NCBI GenBank assembly: GCA_021787665.1
Contig: JAJYLN010000011.1
Span: forward strand, 1-64,000
Reading direction: 5' to 3'
DNA length: 64,000 bases
From: a bacterium
GTDB taxonomy: Bacteria > JAMCPX01
Positions 45,243 through 54,907 of the stretch are shown here, piece after piece. Positions within the stretch are counted from its first letter, which is position 1. Each line of letters opens with the position of its first letter. Below the pieces are notes generated by a model. That model was not told the DNA's origin. It saw only the letters and a program-made list of their open reading frames with translations, and did not search any database. Both the position numbers and the translations under genes were made by a program.

Positions 45243-46147
45243 ATGCATAAAAGATCAAAATGCTCCTTCATGGTGGCAGCGTTATCCGTCAGGAATCTGG
45301 GCGTGGGCATTGCCATTGCAAATGGACCGGATCGGACTCAGGTGAAGACGGCTTCCGTTATACAATGGTATCCTTCAAACGAAGTGGTGACCTATATATA
45401 TCACGAGACGCTCCCCAGGGCGGATATACTGATGAAGGCATATCGAATATCGTTGCAAGGGGCCAATGCGGCAGCAGCAATAAAAAAATATTCGGCAGGC
45501 CATTGCTCTGTGTAAGGAGTATATAAAAGCTAATCCCCATGATAAAGAAGGCATTGTGCAGGCTTATGGGATCATAGCTTATGGATATTTTAGCATGGGC
45601 GAGTATCAGACGAACGATGCTATAAAGATGAAAAGCTATGAACAGGGCAGAGATGCCGCACAAAAGGTCATAGACCTTGAACCCGGTATATGGGATGGGT
45701 GGGCATGGTATGCGAATAACCTTGGACGTATCAGTCAATTGAAGGGCGTTTGGAAATCGTTGATTCCTTGTCGACCCTGTCAAAAAACATATTTTCAAAG
45801 CGGAACAATTATGCCCGAGCAATCCGTTTATTCTTGATGGGCTCGGAATTATGTATAGACAGCTTACCTGGATAGCGAGTGGTAATATGAGTAAGTCACA
45901 AGTATATTTGGAGATGGCTATAAAAACAGACCCGCATTACACGCTTGCAAAATTGGATTTGGCCATCACCCTGCTCGAGGAAGGGAAAAAGGCGCAGGCG
46001 GAAAGCCTTTTGAAAGAGGGCATAAATGCAAAAAAACCTTCCTGGCGCTCGCATTGGCTTATATGGGAGAGACCCAAGGCTGAGGCGCTTTTGAATGCTA
46101 TAGATAAGTACATGCCACGGCTGGATACGTGGCACCAGCTCATGTAA
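45243..46147 (+). pseudogene. TPR-repeat protein, multiple frameshifts
   Basis: Starting at ATG 45243 (GAGGGAGGGG upstream), pieces in three frames form one helical-repeat protein. Part 1 reads to AAAAIK; a run of seven A at 45481-45487 shifts the frame, restored with six A as AIALCKEYIKANPHDKEG. Part 2 (45556 on) reads SYEQGRDAAQKVIDLEPGIW and LKG. Near 45748 one extra G would continue into RLEIVDSLSTLSKNIF. Near 45790 another shift leads to KAEQLCPSNPFILDGLGIMYRQ and the TPR-rich end (KTDPHYTLAKLDLAITLLEEGKKAQAE). All shifts sit at or near homopolymers. The sequence is more AT-rich than its neighbours. Function unknown. Confidence 0.7.
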
Positions 46148-46248
46148 GGGCCCTTTCGGTATCGTTCATCTCCTCAAGAGTGCAGGGGCCCACAAAACAG
46201 ATTAAAATGAGGCAGACTTTATGCTATACAAGAGGGGTGGAGGCGCAT

Positions 46249-47661
46249 ATGGTGGGACAAAAGTGCGACGGCGTGCAGTGTACGAATATAGCGGGATGGT
46301 CTTTGGCAGCAGCGGCTTTCTTTATCATGACGCTTATGGGCTGCAACGTCAGTCATACGATAGCGGTCACCAAGGCGCTGCATACGGACGGACCATGGAT
46401 TAAAGATTCCTACGGACGGGTGGTCATCCTGAGAGGGATCAACGCGGGCGGGGACAGCAAGATCCCGCCGTTCATACCGTTCACGACCGAGACGAGTGCC
46501 GAGCAGATAAAGGGATGGGGCATGAATTTCGTCCGGTATGTGACCGTCTGGGAGGGCATCGAGCCCACGGAGGGCGTCTTCGATAACTCGTACATCGACG
46601 ACATGGTGCAGCGCGTAAACTGGCTCACATCGAGGGGGATCTATGTTTTTATAGACATGCATCAGGATCTTTTTGCCAGGGAATTTTGCGGGGACGGAGC
46701 TCCATCGTGGGCTGCAACAGGTGACCCTTCGCAACTTCTTGCGCCTTATCCATGCGGACAGAACTGGTTCATAAATTACCAGTCGCCCCCGGTCATGCAA
46801 TCGTTTACCAGATTCTGGACGGACACGACACTCCAGTCGCAATTCATCGATGCGTTCAAGCTGATCGCCAGGGCATTCAGGAACAACAGGATGGTCGTTG
46901 GCTACGAGCTGTTCAACGAGCCATGGAACGGATCTTTTCCCGTTTCAACCTTTGAAGAGGATTATCTTGCTCCCTTTTACCAAAAGGTCATCGATGCAAT
47001 AAGGCCCGAGGATCCTGGTGCCATAATATTTTTTGAGCCGTATGTGCTTTATGGCGATCTTGGGCAGCAGAGTAACTTCCCGAAACTCTACGATTCAAAT
47101 ATCGTTTATACGCCGCATTATTATGTTCCCGGTGGCTTAACAGGGACAGCAATTACCAACAGTATTGATTATGCGCTGACCCTCGTTCAGCAAAAGGCAC
47201 AACAGCTCGGCATACCTGCCGTACTCGGTGAGTTCGGTGGGAATAACGACACCGTGCTTGAGAGCTATTACAATATGCTGGATAAACATTTGATGGGAGG
47301 GACGATCTGGGACTATGCTGTGAAGGATATATGGAACAATGAAGGTGGTAGCATTGTGAACCATGATATGACCGAAAAGCCTTATGTAAGTGCTCTGATA
47401 CGGCCCTACCCGATGGCGATAGCGGGCATCCCCACCTTGATAAGCTTCAGTCCGACCACCGACGATTTCAGGCTGGAGTTCAACGAAAACGGCACCGATG
47501 CCCCGACGCTCATCTACGTGCCTCCGCGTGTCTATCCGAACGGAATAGCGGTGCAGAAGAGCGACGGGACCTACGCCACGGACACGGCGTCAGACGAGAT
47601 CTATTTTACGACCACGGCGAGCGTTCAAAAGCACTGGATACAAATATCCCCTGCTCCGTAG
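46249..47661 (+). CDS. Lipoprotein glycoside hydrolase family 5, endoglycoceramidase-like
   Basis: From ATG 46249 (GGAGG upstream) the protein is 470 aa with lipobox LMGC (Cys32). It has a TIM barrel with start ILRGINAGGDSKIPPF, the FIDMHQDLFARE segment typical of endoglycoceramidase-like GH5, the acid/base NEP in GYELFNEPWNG (E224) and the nucleophile in LGEFGG (E328). A small beta domain closes the C-terminus. It would cleave sugar-lipid or glycan links at the cell surface; substrate is inferred from motif style. Alternative start at 46207. Codon use is similar to the neighbouring envelope genes. Confidence 0.87.
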   Translation: MVGQKCDGVQCTNIAGWSLAAAAFFIMTLMGCNVSHTIAVTKALHTDGPWIKDSYGRVVILRGINAGGDSKIPPFIPFTTETSAEQIKGWGMNFVRYVTVWEGIEPTEGVFDNSYIDDMVQRVNWLTSRGIYVFIDMHQDLFAREFCGDGAPSWAATGDPSQLLAPYPCGQNWFINYQSPPVMQSFTRFWTDTTLQSQFIDAFKLIARAFRNNRMVVGYELFNEPWNGSFPVSTFEEDYLAPFYQKVIDAIRPEDPGAIIFFEPYVLYGDLGQQSNFPKLYDSNIVYTPHYYVPGGLTGTAITNSIDYALTLVQQKAQQLGIPAVLGEFGGNNDTVLESYYNMLDKHLMGGTIWDYAVKDIWNNEGGSIVNHDMTEKPYVSALIRPYPMAIAGIPTLISFSPTTDDFRLEFNENGTDAPTLIYVPPRVYPNGIAVQKSDGTYATDTASDEIYFTTTASVQKHWIQISPAP

Positions 47662-47682
47662 TCGGTGCCGCCGGACGGCGCT

Positions 47683-48363
47683 TCAGTGGCCTGTTTCGGA
47701 TGCCTGTTTTTTGTTGGGGCCTTCCACCCATTGTTCCATGGCCTTTGCATAGACCATTGCCGATGACATCGATATCGCCGTATTCAGGACGGGCTGCTGT
47801 TCCAGCATGTATTTTACCAAGAATCCGAGCGAGCTTATGTCGGCGTAGGCCCGGTAAAAGCCGATGGTCCTTGCCCCGTTGTCTATGGAAATGAGCTTCC
47901 ACGATCCTTCTACCTTATCGAGGTTGCCGGATACCCTTGTCCATGTGACGCTGCTGGGCGGGTCCAGGACCTGCTTCAGGGTGTAGTTCGCATGTTCCGC
48001 GATGATGGAGAATTTGAACAGGATCTTGTACTTCACGAACCAGGTGTTCCCCTGCTTTTTCGTGACCTTGACCTCCGTTGTCTGCGGTATGTGTCCCACA
48101 TAGTGATCATAGTCCACGATCGTAGAGAAGACTTTGTTGATAGGTGCGTTGAAGAGCGTTATAACAGTCACAAACTGCGGTTCTCCATGCTCTGCGTTGT
48201 CGATGAAGATGAGCTGACCTTTCTGGAGCAGGCTCTGCAGTATTGAAGGCGATGTGACTGCAAACTGCTCGACTATCGACGAGTTACTCTGTGCCCGTGC
48301 CGTGGCTGCTACCGAAAACAGTACAGCAGCCGCTGCTAACCAGATAACCTCTGCCTTTTTCAT
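47683..48363 (-). CDS. Secreted SRPBCC/START-like protein
   Basis: The protein is 226 aa with a signal peptide ending ATARA. The remainder resembles a polyketide cyclase/START (SRPBCC) domain: helix plus strands with FNAPINKVFSTIVDYDHYVGHIPQTTEVKV, a hydrophobic-cavity fold that binds lipids or other hydrophobic ligands. It converges with the GH5 gene 21 bases away. Export is unusual for this usually cytoplasmic fold. Ligand unknown. Confidence 0.78.
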   Translation of the reverse strand: MKKAEVIWLAAAAVLFSVAATARAQSNSSIVEQFAVTSPSILQSLLQKGQLIFIDNAEHGEPQFVTVITLFNAPINKVFSTIVDYDHYVGHIPQTTEVKVTKKQGNTWFVKYKILFKFSIIAEHANYTLKQVLDPPSSVTWTRVSGNLDKVEGSWKLISIDNGARTIGFYRAYADISSLGFLVKYMLEQQPVLNTAISMSSAMVYAKAMEQWVEGPNKKQASETGH

Positions 48364-48588
48364 GGACCCCTCCTTACAATATGATGTATTCCTCTGCCCC
48401 GGCAGCCGCCATATGAGGCTGACTGTATCCAGCGTAGCACAGTCAAGAGAAATAGCAACTCCCGCAGGAAACAGAAAGCGGTTGCAATTCTGCGGTAGGT
48501 GGTATACCTTATCCCGGCTTGGTAACGATCATCGTCCGGCCACTGAAGAGGGTCGTGCAAGGGTGGCTCATACATTCGTTCTGATCTT

Positions 48589-48664
48589 GGTGGGTGTAGC
48601 TCAATGGTAGAGCATTGGACTGTGGCTCCAAGGGCTGAGGGTTCGAACCCCTTCACCCACCCCA
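48589..48664 (+). tRNA. tRNA-His (GTG anticodon)
   Basis: A complete cloverleaf is present. The acceptor GTGGGTG (48590-48596) pairs with CACCCAC (48654-48660), with the extra G-1 at 48589 opposite C73, the histidine identity pair. The D-arm is GCTCAATGGTAGAGC, the anticodon loop CTGTGGC gives GTG, the T-arm is GAGGG-TTCGAAC-CCCTT, and CCA is encoded at 48662-48664. Confidence 0.95.
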
Positions 48665-48732
48665 TTTTTAAGCGTCCAGCCTATTGACAGCTTCATCGGC
48701 ACTCTATATAAACAAAAGAACAAGGAAAGTAG

Positions 48733-50163
48733 ATGTCCAATCTTTATGATGCGGTAATCATAGGTTCCGGATTCGGCGGTTCGATACCGGCCTTGCGTCT
48801 CGCGCAGAACGGCAAGAAAGTGCTTGTACTCGAGCAGGGCTATCGGAACACGGAGAATGACTTCCGACAGTCGTGGGACCCGAAGTATCTCGTCAAGATG
48901 AACCAGGTAATCCCTTCCGATGACTACGCGGTGTTCTACAGGTCCGGTATGACCCTGGGAGGGGGCTCTGTCGTATTCTCCGGGCTCATGAACAGGGCGC
49001 CGTCGGAGGTGTTCCAGTTCGTCGATTTCAGAGGCTACAAGGTATGGCCGGACGCGGTAACCCGGCAGGTGATGGACCCGTACTATGCCATGGTCGAGCA
49101 GATGATGTCTGTGCGTCAGGCGACATGGGACGAGGTACCCAAGACCGGGGGCACGTTCGCCAGGATGATGGACACTATGGGGCTGACCTGCGACCGGGCG
49201 AACTACCCCTATATAAATTGCAGGCAGTGCGGCTTCTGCGAGGCAGGGTGTATTTATGGGGCAAAGCAGTCTCTGATGTTCAACTATATACCGCAGGCGG
49301 AAGGGGCCGGCGTTGAATTCAGGACCGGCTGCATCGCGATGACCATACTGCCGGGTCCGGGGGGGTACAGCGTGCAGTACATGGACCCGCACAGCGGACA
49401 GACGAGTGTACAGGGCACGGTGGTCATCCTCGCTGCCGGGGCCATCGGCTCCGCGGCGATACTCCTCAGGTCGAAGCAGTACCTTTCGCAGCTCTCTCCC
49501 CAGGTCGGCCAGAACTTCAATAACAACGGTGACCTCATCGTAGGCTTTGAGCTCCCGGACGGCTGGCCCCCTTTCTATTCCTATAAAGGGAGAACAAACG
49601 CCGGGGTCATGACCTACGCCTTCTGGGACGAGTACCGCATAACCATTCACACGGGCTCGGTCCCGCCTGCCATATTTTCCGGCCTGAACATCCACAGGCC
49701 GGGCGAGCATGCGTGGGGGCCCGGGTTCAAGCAGTGGACGAAGGAGATTTATTTTTCGAAACTCATCATGTGCGTGGTCATCGGCCTCGTAACCGGGGAA
49801 GGCTACGTCTACCTGAACAACGACTACCCGCTTGTCCACTTCTCTCCGACGACCCCGAGCTTTACGGACTATGTGAACAAGGTCGTTGCCGTGGGCAGCT
49901 CCATTGCAAAGGCAAACAACGCCATGCTGCTCCAGACCAGGACCCATGGATACGAGTACACGGCAAACCACATGCTCGGGACGGTACGGATAGGCGACGA
50001 TCCTGCCCTGTCTCCGGCAGACCCCTATGGCCAGGTCAGGGGATATCCGGGGCTCTTTGTAGCGGACTCCAGTTCCATACCGGGAGGGACCGGGGTAAAT
50101 CTCTCGCTTACGACCGCTGCCAATGCAGAGAGGATTGCGGCGTACATAGTCACGACGTGGTAA
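48733..50163 (+). CDS. GMC-type FAD oxidoreductase (cholesterol oxidase-like)
   Basis: The protein is 476 aa. FAD-binding GSGFGGSIPALRLAQNGKKV is at the N-terminus with a following acidic residue (LEQG). A GMC-like middle has a cysteine-rich segment CRQCGFCEAGC. The C-terminal FAD motif is YPGLFVADSSSIPGGTGVNLSLTTAANAERIA, as in cholesterol oxidase and bacterial GMC proteins. It oxidises an alcohol, possibly a sterol-like one, using FAD; substrate not shown by sequence. No signal peptide is apparent. It follows tRNA-His by 68 bases. Confidence 0.85.
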   Translation: MSNLYDAVIIGSGFGGSIPALRLAQNGKKVLVLEQGYRNTENDFRQSWDPKYLVKMNQVIPSDDYAVFYRSGMTLGGGSVVFSGLMNRAPSEVFQFVDFRGYKVWPDAVTRQVMDPYYAMVEQMMSVRQATWDEVPKTGGTFARMMDTMGLTCDRANYPYINCRQCGFCEAGCIYGAKQSLMFNYIPQAEGAGVEFRTGCIAMTILPGPGGYSVQYMDPHSGQTSVQGTVVILAAGAIGSAAILLRSKQYLSQLSPQVGQNFNNNGDLIVGFELPDGWPPFYSYKGRTNAGVMTYAFWDEYRITIHTGSVPPAIFSGLNIHRPGEHAWGPGFKQWTKEIYFSKLIMCVVIGLVTGEGYVYLNNDYPLVHFSPTTPSFTDYVNKVVAVGSSIAKANNAMLLQTRTHGYEYTANHMLGTVRIGDDPALSPADPYGQVRGYPGLFVADSSSIPGGTGVNLSLTTAANAERIAAYIVTTW

Positions 50164-50188
50164 TACCGTAGCCGTAGCATGTCCCGGG

Positions 50189-51694
50189 TCACGGGTTGTA
50201 TACCTCGGCGCTGTCGTGGAGTGCAAGCATGCCCGTTTGCAGATCCACCGAACTGAAGCCCGACGCAATCAGGACAGACCCGTCCGCAAGGCCCATGCCG
50301 GTGTAGCCTGCGCGCGGGACCGAGAGCTGCGGATAGCCGACGAACGATCGCGACACGGTGCTGAAGATCTCTGCCGAGTCCGTTGCTGTGAATGCGGGCG
50401 TCGTCACCCCACCTACGATCAGGACGTCGCCGTTACCGATGAGGATATCGGAAAACAAAGCACGCGGCAGATGCATGCTGTAATAGCCGAGCACGATTCG
50501 TCGGTCAGGATCGACGACAACGGACCTGTTGACCGGCACCCACCCGGGGTCAAAGCCGCCGTTTACGAGGACATCGCTGTTGACCGGCAGGACTGCCGAA
50601 GCAAGGAAGGAGGTCGTTAACGTGATGCTGTCCGACGCGGCGAACCCGGCTGACTGGAAAAACTCGGTATTACCGGAACTGCTTCCGCCCGCGATGAGCA
50701 CAGCATCTCCTGCGCAAGCAGCAGAGGCATGGAAGGCCCTTGCAGCCCCCATCACATATACGGTGTCCTTGTCTGTATACAGCCCGAGGAGCTCGGCTTC
50801 TCTGGTAGGCCCGCCCGGACCGATGCCCCCGGCAATAAGGACAACATCCCCGGCCAATACATCAGCCGTATGGCCGGCCCGTGGGAAGGCCATGGTCCCT
50901 GCCTTATAGAAGCTGTTCGACTTCGGGTCGTATACCTCCAGGGAAGTCTTCGTGTCGTCCTGAGACACGGAGATAGAGCAGGCCCCATCACTGCAGCCTA
51001 TAGCTGCGGAGCCGGCCCCGCCGGCCAGCATGATACTTCCGTCGGCCAGCCTGCTTGCCGTGAAAAATACCCTGCCCTCGGTCATCCGGGGCCCCTGAGC
51101 GAACATGCCCGTATCGGGATGATAGATCTCGGTGGTATCGGTCGCAGCGAGCCGTGTGCATCCCTGGCCACACGAGGCACGCCGGTCTATTATGCCCCCC
51201 ATGATGATGTATGTCCCATCCGGCAGGGAAGCAGACCGGGCGAACGCCCGCGGTATGACCTTCGAGGTAAGTTGCGTGAATACGCCTGTCGGCGTGATGA
51301 GTATGTTCACATCGTTTATACCGCCTGCCTTTATCCTGACACCTGTTGTCATGCCCCGTGCGACCCTATGCGATGATGCGTCCCTGACCTCCACGCTCAC
51401 CGTCCGATCGAAGCCTGCCGGTATATTGTCGATCGTCGTGCCGGAAGGGCTTGCGGCAAGATGCACGGCCTTTACGATGGGACTGAAGTCCGTGCCCGTT
51501 ATGGTAATAGAGACACTGTCCGCGTTCTGTGGCAGGCTACACGGCCTCAGTGCGGACAGTGTGTTAGGAGGGATGTAGTGCGCCTTGATGAAGATAACGC
51601 CGTATCGGTGACCGCCGCTGCAGGAGGCCCCGCTGCAGGAGGCCAGTAATGCACAGAGAATGGCTATAACGATGTATCGATGTTCGGCGGTCAT
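50189..51694 (-). CDS. Kelch-like beta-propeller lipoprotein
   Basis: The protein is 501 aa with lipobox ALLASC (Cys20). An N-terminal Ig-like domain (about 40-130) is followed by repeated kelch-type motifs with GG and aromatic pairs (TYIIMGGIIDRR, ADGSIMLAGGAGS, VVLIAGGIGPGG, DAVLIAGGSSSG, DVLIVGGVT). About six blades fit a propeller. Its stop meets the GMC gene end from the opposite strand. A recognition or scaffold role at the envelope is inferred. Confidence 0.82.
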   Translation of the reverse strand: MTAEHRYIVIAILCALLASCSGASCSGGHRYGVIFIKAHYIPPNTLSALRPCSLPQNADSVSITITGTDFSPIVKAVHLAASPSGTTIDNIPAGFDRTVSVEVRDASSHRVARGMTTGVRIKAGGINDVNILITPTGVFTQLTSKVIPRAFARSASLPDGTYIIMGGIIDRRASCGQGCTRLAATDTTEIYHPDTGMFAQGPRMTEGRVFFTASRLADGSIMLAGGAGSAAIGCSDGACSISVSQDDTKTSLEVYDPKSNSFYKAGTMAFPRAGHTADVLAGDVVLIAGGIGPGGPTREAELLGLYTDKDTVYVMGAARAFHASAACAGDAVLIAGGSSSGNTEFFQSAGFAASDSITLTTSFLASAVLPVNSDVLVNGGFDPGWVPVNRSVVVDPDRRIVLGYYSMHLPRALFSDILIGNGDVLIVGGVTTPAFTATDSAEIFSTVSRSFVGYPQLSVPRAGYTGMGLADGSVLIASGFSSVDLQTGMLALHDSAEVYNP

Positions 51695-51706
51695 AGTACG
51701 CCCCCC

Positions 51707-54700
51707 TCAATGCAGGACGATTTCCTTTACATGGTTGTTCAGGGTATCGGAGACGAACAGGTTCCCGCTCCCGTCGAAGGCGATGCCGTACGGGGAATCG
51801 ATCCGAGCGAACGGAAGCATGGCGCCATCGGTGCCTATCTGATAGATCATAGCTGCGGATTGGTCTGCGACGTACAGACGGTGCAGGCCATCGAGTGCTA
51901 TGCCGATGGGCAGGCCCAGCCCGGATACGTACACGCTGACGCCGCTGCCTTGTACCACCTTTGCAATGGCCCCGCTCGAGCTGTTCGCAATATACAGGTT
52001 TCCGGGGGACAGCAGGGCTACGCCAAAGGGCCCGGCCAGTCCTACCGCGAACACAGACACCATACCTGTACTGTTTACCACGGACAGCGTACCGTCGACA
52101 TAGTCCGCTACATAGAACAGGTCGTTCACGCTGTCGTACGCCACACCCGCCGGGCCGTTGAGACCGGACACGAATATCGAGAGCAGACCGCCTGCGTAGC
52201 GCAGGAGCCTTGCATGGGTAAAGTCCGAGGCATACAGGTCGCCGCCGGCATCGAACGTGAACCACGACAGCCCGGTGATGCCCTGTGCAAGAGTCGTCAT
52301 AGAGGACCCCGGGCCTATGCTATAAGCCGCGCTGTTTACATAATCCGCAGCACAGACCCTGTTATCCGGTCCCCTTGCCATGCCTCGTATGCCGTTGAAC
52401 CCTGTTGCGTATGCGCTTGTCGGATGGAGCAGCCTGAAGATCTTGCCCTCGGATTCGCTCGCCACGTAGGGTACGCCGTCCCTGACCGCAATGCCGGTCG
52501 GCGCAGCTATGCCTGTGGCATAGATCAGGGTCTGCCCTGCCGGGGTGACCACCGACAGAGAGCTGCCTGCATAGTTCGACACGTAGAGGTTACCGCTTCC
52601 GTCGAAGGCTATGCCGGAAGGCTGGTTGAAGCCGGCAGCGTACGTCGATGTCAGGGTGCCTCCTGCGTTTACCATGGACACGGTGCCGCCTGCGGTGTTC
52701 GCCACATAAAAGTGACCGGAGCCGTTCGTTGCAATGCCTTCCGGGGCATGGAAGCCAGACGCAAATCCAAAGACCCGTCCGGTCGATGTCATGGTGAACA
52801 CCTCGCCATTATGCTGGTCCACTATGTAGAGGAGCGGGGTGCCCTGGCCCGTAGAAAAGGTAATGCCCCAAAAATTGGGATTCGGCAGGACCTGTTTCTG
52901 GCATGTCCCCATGGCCGAGGCAGCGCCATCGTACGTAACCTCTGATATCCAGGAGGCCTTAAAGTCGCCGGGCGCCGCCACGAACAGGTTGCCATTGAAA
53001 CCGGTCGTTATGCCCGCGGGTGTGATCATCCCGAATCCATTACAGGCAGCGTCAAGGGACGGAACGAAGCTTTGCGCCTTTCCGTTCGCCGTTACCATAG
53101 AAATCGACCCCCCGCCGGTGGAGAGGTCACCCTGGTTCGCTATGAACAGCGTCCCGGCAGGGGTAAAAACGATCCCCCAGGGATTATAGAGGCCCTTTGC
53201 ATAGACCTCGTAGCCATGGTCTATTTTCGATACGCGGTTGCTGCCGAGATCAGAGGTGTAGATATAGCCGGATGCGTCCATGACCAGGCCATGCGGATTG
53301 GACAGGCCCACGGCATGGGTCACGGTAAATCCGGAAGGAGACAGGACCTTGACAATAGTGTCCCCGGAAGTGACATAGAGGTTGTACGAGCTATCGGCTA
53401 TTATATATTTCGGCGTATCGAGACCCGTGATATACGGGGCAACAGTGCCCAAGAGGTCAACCGCAGATATTGATCCACTCCCATTATTAATAACCTTAAA
53501 TGTCTTTCCACCGGTTGGCCCGGTAAACACCATACCAAGAGGCTTGTTCAGGCCCACGGCAAAGGTGGATACCGCACCGCTCAGGTCAAACTTCGAGATG
53601 GTATCGTTGCCGTAGTTCGTCACATACATATTGCCCGCGTCGTCTATGGCGATAGCAGCGGGCATGGAAAAGCCGGACGCAAGGGTGTAGCCGGTCACAG
53701 GGCTGCCGAGCGTGAGCTTTTGGATTGTCCCATCCCCGCTGCAGGCGACGAAGAGCGTTGACGGAGGCAGATAGTACAGGCCCATGGGCGTGCTGAGGCC
53801 TTTATAGATGGTCGTTTGTGTTAGCCCGCCGGGAAGTACCTTTATGATCGTGCCGTCGGTGCGGCTTGCGGTGTAGATGTTCCCGGCACCGTCCCTTGCG
53901 ATGCCGGTCGGCCGGCTTATCGAATAAAAGGTCTTGGTGACCGTGAACCCTGTGCCTGATGATGCTATATCGTTTACCGTGACGACCACGTCGCCCTTTA
54001 CGGCATGGTCCGGCACCCTTACCCGAATGAGGGTGTCGGACCAGCCTATGATGGCCGCGCCTGCGCCTGCGAATGCGACACTGCTCGTCCCCTGCGTGGC
54101 ACCGAAGAGGCTGCCCGTTATGGACACAGCGTCGCCCTGCTCTGCCGTATCAGGCGAGATGGCCCCTACAGAGGGGTGGGTCGTGAGTGTCACGCCGTTG
54201 CTTATGGTGCCGTTTACAGACACATTCACAAGCCCGACCGCTGCGTGCATAAGGTTCCCCACCACGGCAGTGAGCTGATCGTTGGACCACGTCACCGCCG
54301 GCAGGACCGTGCCTGCATAGTCTATCGTCCCGCTGCCCTGCGTCGCGCCAAAGCCCGTCCCGGTGATGACGATCGCGTCGTTAAGCACGACATCCACCCT
54401 GTTTATTTCTGAGATAAACGGCAATACCGTGAAGTCGGCGCCGGCAGTCTGTGCTCCGGAGAAAACGCTCAGCCTAGTGCTGCCGGCGGCTATATCCGGC
54501 ACAGTGGCGCTTATCGATGTGTCGGACCACGCGTTTACCGGTGCAGCAGTGCCTCCGATCTCGACAGAGCCCCTGGAGACCCCGAACCCGGAGCCCGTGA
54601 TCGCGATACAGCTGCCGGCCGGGCCGGCTGCCGGGCTGATGCCGCTCACTGTCATGACAGCGCCGCCCGTGCCCGTGCCGTTATCGGTGCTATTACCGCT

Positions 54701-54814
54701 GTTACTGGTGCTTGTGGAAGGGACCCGGTGTTTATCCGAGCATGCCGACATGAGGAATACGCCTGCCATGATACCGATCGTGCATTGCAGCGTCAGCTTA
54801 CCTATAATGTCCAT
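51707..54814 (-). CDS. Large lipoprotein with IPT/TIG domains and NHL-type propellers
   Basis: From ATG 54814 the protein is 1035 aa with lipobox FLMSAC (Cys25). About three IPT/TIG domains follow (each GxGFG.T.G and S.T.I....P), residues about 55-290. The rest is a long array of NHL/SMP-30-like repeats (GIAxDGxGNLYVxNxxxxTISxV), some 16 or more, enough for two to three propellers. It is exported and probably binds a partner or glycan. The gene is directly upstream of the kelch lipoprotein on the same strand with a 12-base gap, so they are likely an operon. Confidence 0.85.
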   Translation of the reverse strand: MDIIGKLTLQCTIGIMAGVFLMSACSDKHRVPSTSTSNSGNSTDNGTGTGGAVMTVSGISPAAGPAGSCIAITGSGFGVSRGSVEIGGTAAPVNAWSDTSISATVPDIAAGSTRLSVFSGAQTAGADFTVLPFISEINRVDVVLNDAIVITGTGFGATQGSGTIDYAGTVLPAVTWSNDQLTAVVGNLMHAAVGLVNVSVNGTISNGVTLTTHPSVGAISPDTAEQGDAVSITGSLFGATQGTSSVAFAGAGAAIIGWSDTLIRVRVPDHAVKGDVVVTVNDIASSGTGFTVTKTFYSISRPTGIARDGAGNIYTASRTDGTIIKVLPGGLTQTTIYKGLSTPMGLYYLPPSTLFVACSGDGTIQKLTLGSPVTGYTLASGFSMPAAIAIDDAGNMYVTNYGNDTISKFDLSGAVSTFAVGLNKPLGMVFTGPTGGKTFKVINNGSGSISAVDLLGTVAPYITGLDTPKYIIADSSYNLYVTSGDTIVKVLSPSGFTVTHAVGLSNPHGLVMDASGYIYTSDLGSNRVSKIDHGYEVYAKGLYNPWGIVFTPAGTLFIANQGDLSTGGGSISMVTANGKAQSFVPSLDAACNGFGMITPAGITTGFNGNLFVAAPGDFKASWISEVTYDGAASAMGTCQKQVLPNPNFWGITFSTGQGTPLLYIVDQHNGEVFTMTSTGRVFGFASGFHAPEGIATNGSGHFYVANTAGGTVSMVNAGGTLTSTYAAGFNQPSGIAFDGSGNLYVSNYAGSSLSVVTPAGQTLIYATGIAAPTGIAVRDGVPYVASESEGKIFRLLHPTSAYATGFNGIRGMARGPDNRVCAADYVNSAAYSIGPGSSMTTLAQGITGLSWFTFDAGGDLYASDFTHARLLRYAGGLLSIFVSGLNGPAGVAYDSVNDLFYVADYVDGTLSVVNSTGMVSVFAVGLAGPFGVALLSPGNLYIANSSSGAIAKVVQGSGVSVYVSGLGLPIGIALDGLHRLYVADQSAAMIYQIGTDGAMLPFARIDSPYGIAFDGSGNLFVSDTLNNHVKEIVLH

Positions 54815-54907
54815 AGAGACCTCCATTAAAACGCTGTATATGCGTTTCGAAGAGGCGTGTCAAGCTTTTTTTTAGGCCCGTGTCGAAAAAGAAAAGAAGT
54901 TATCTGT

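Noticed and set aside
48482..48508. Promoter for tRNA-His (TTGCAA with TATACC)
   Set aside because: The spacer is only 15 bases and the -35 is weak, so it was not listed.
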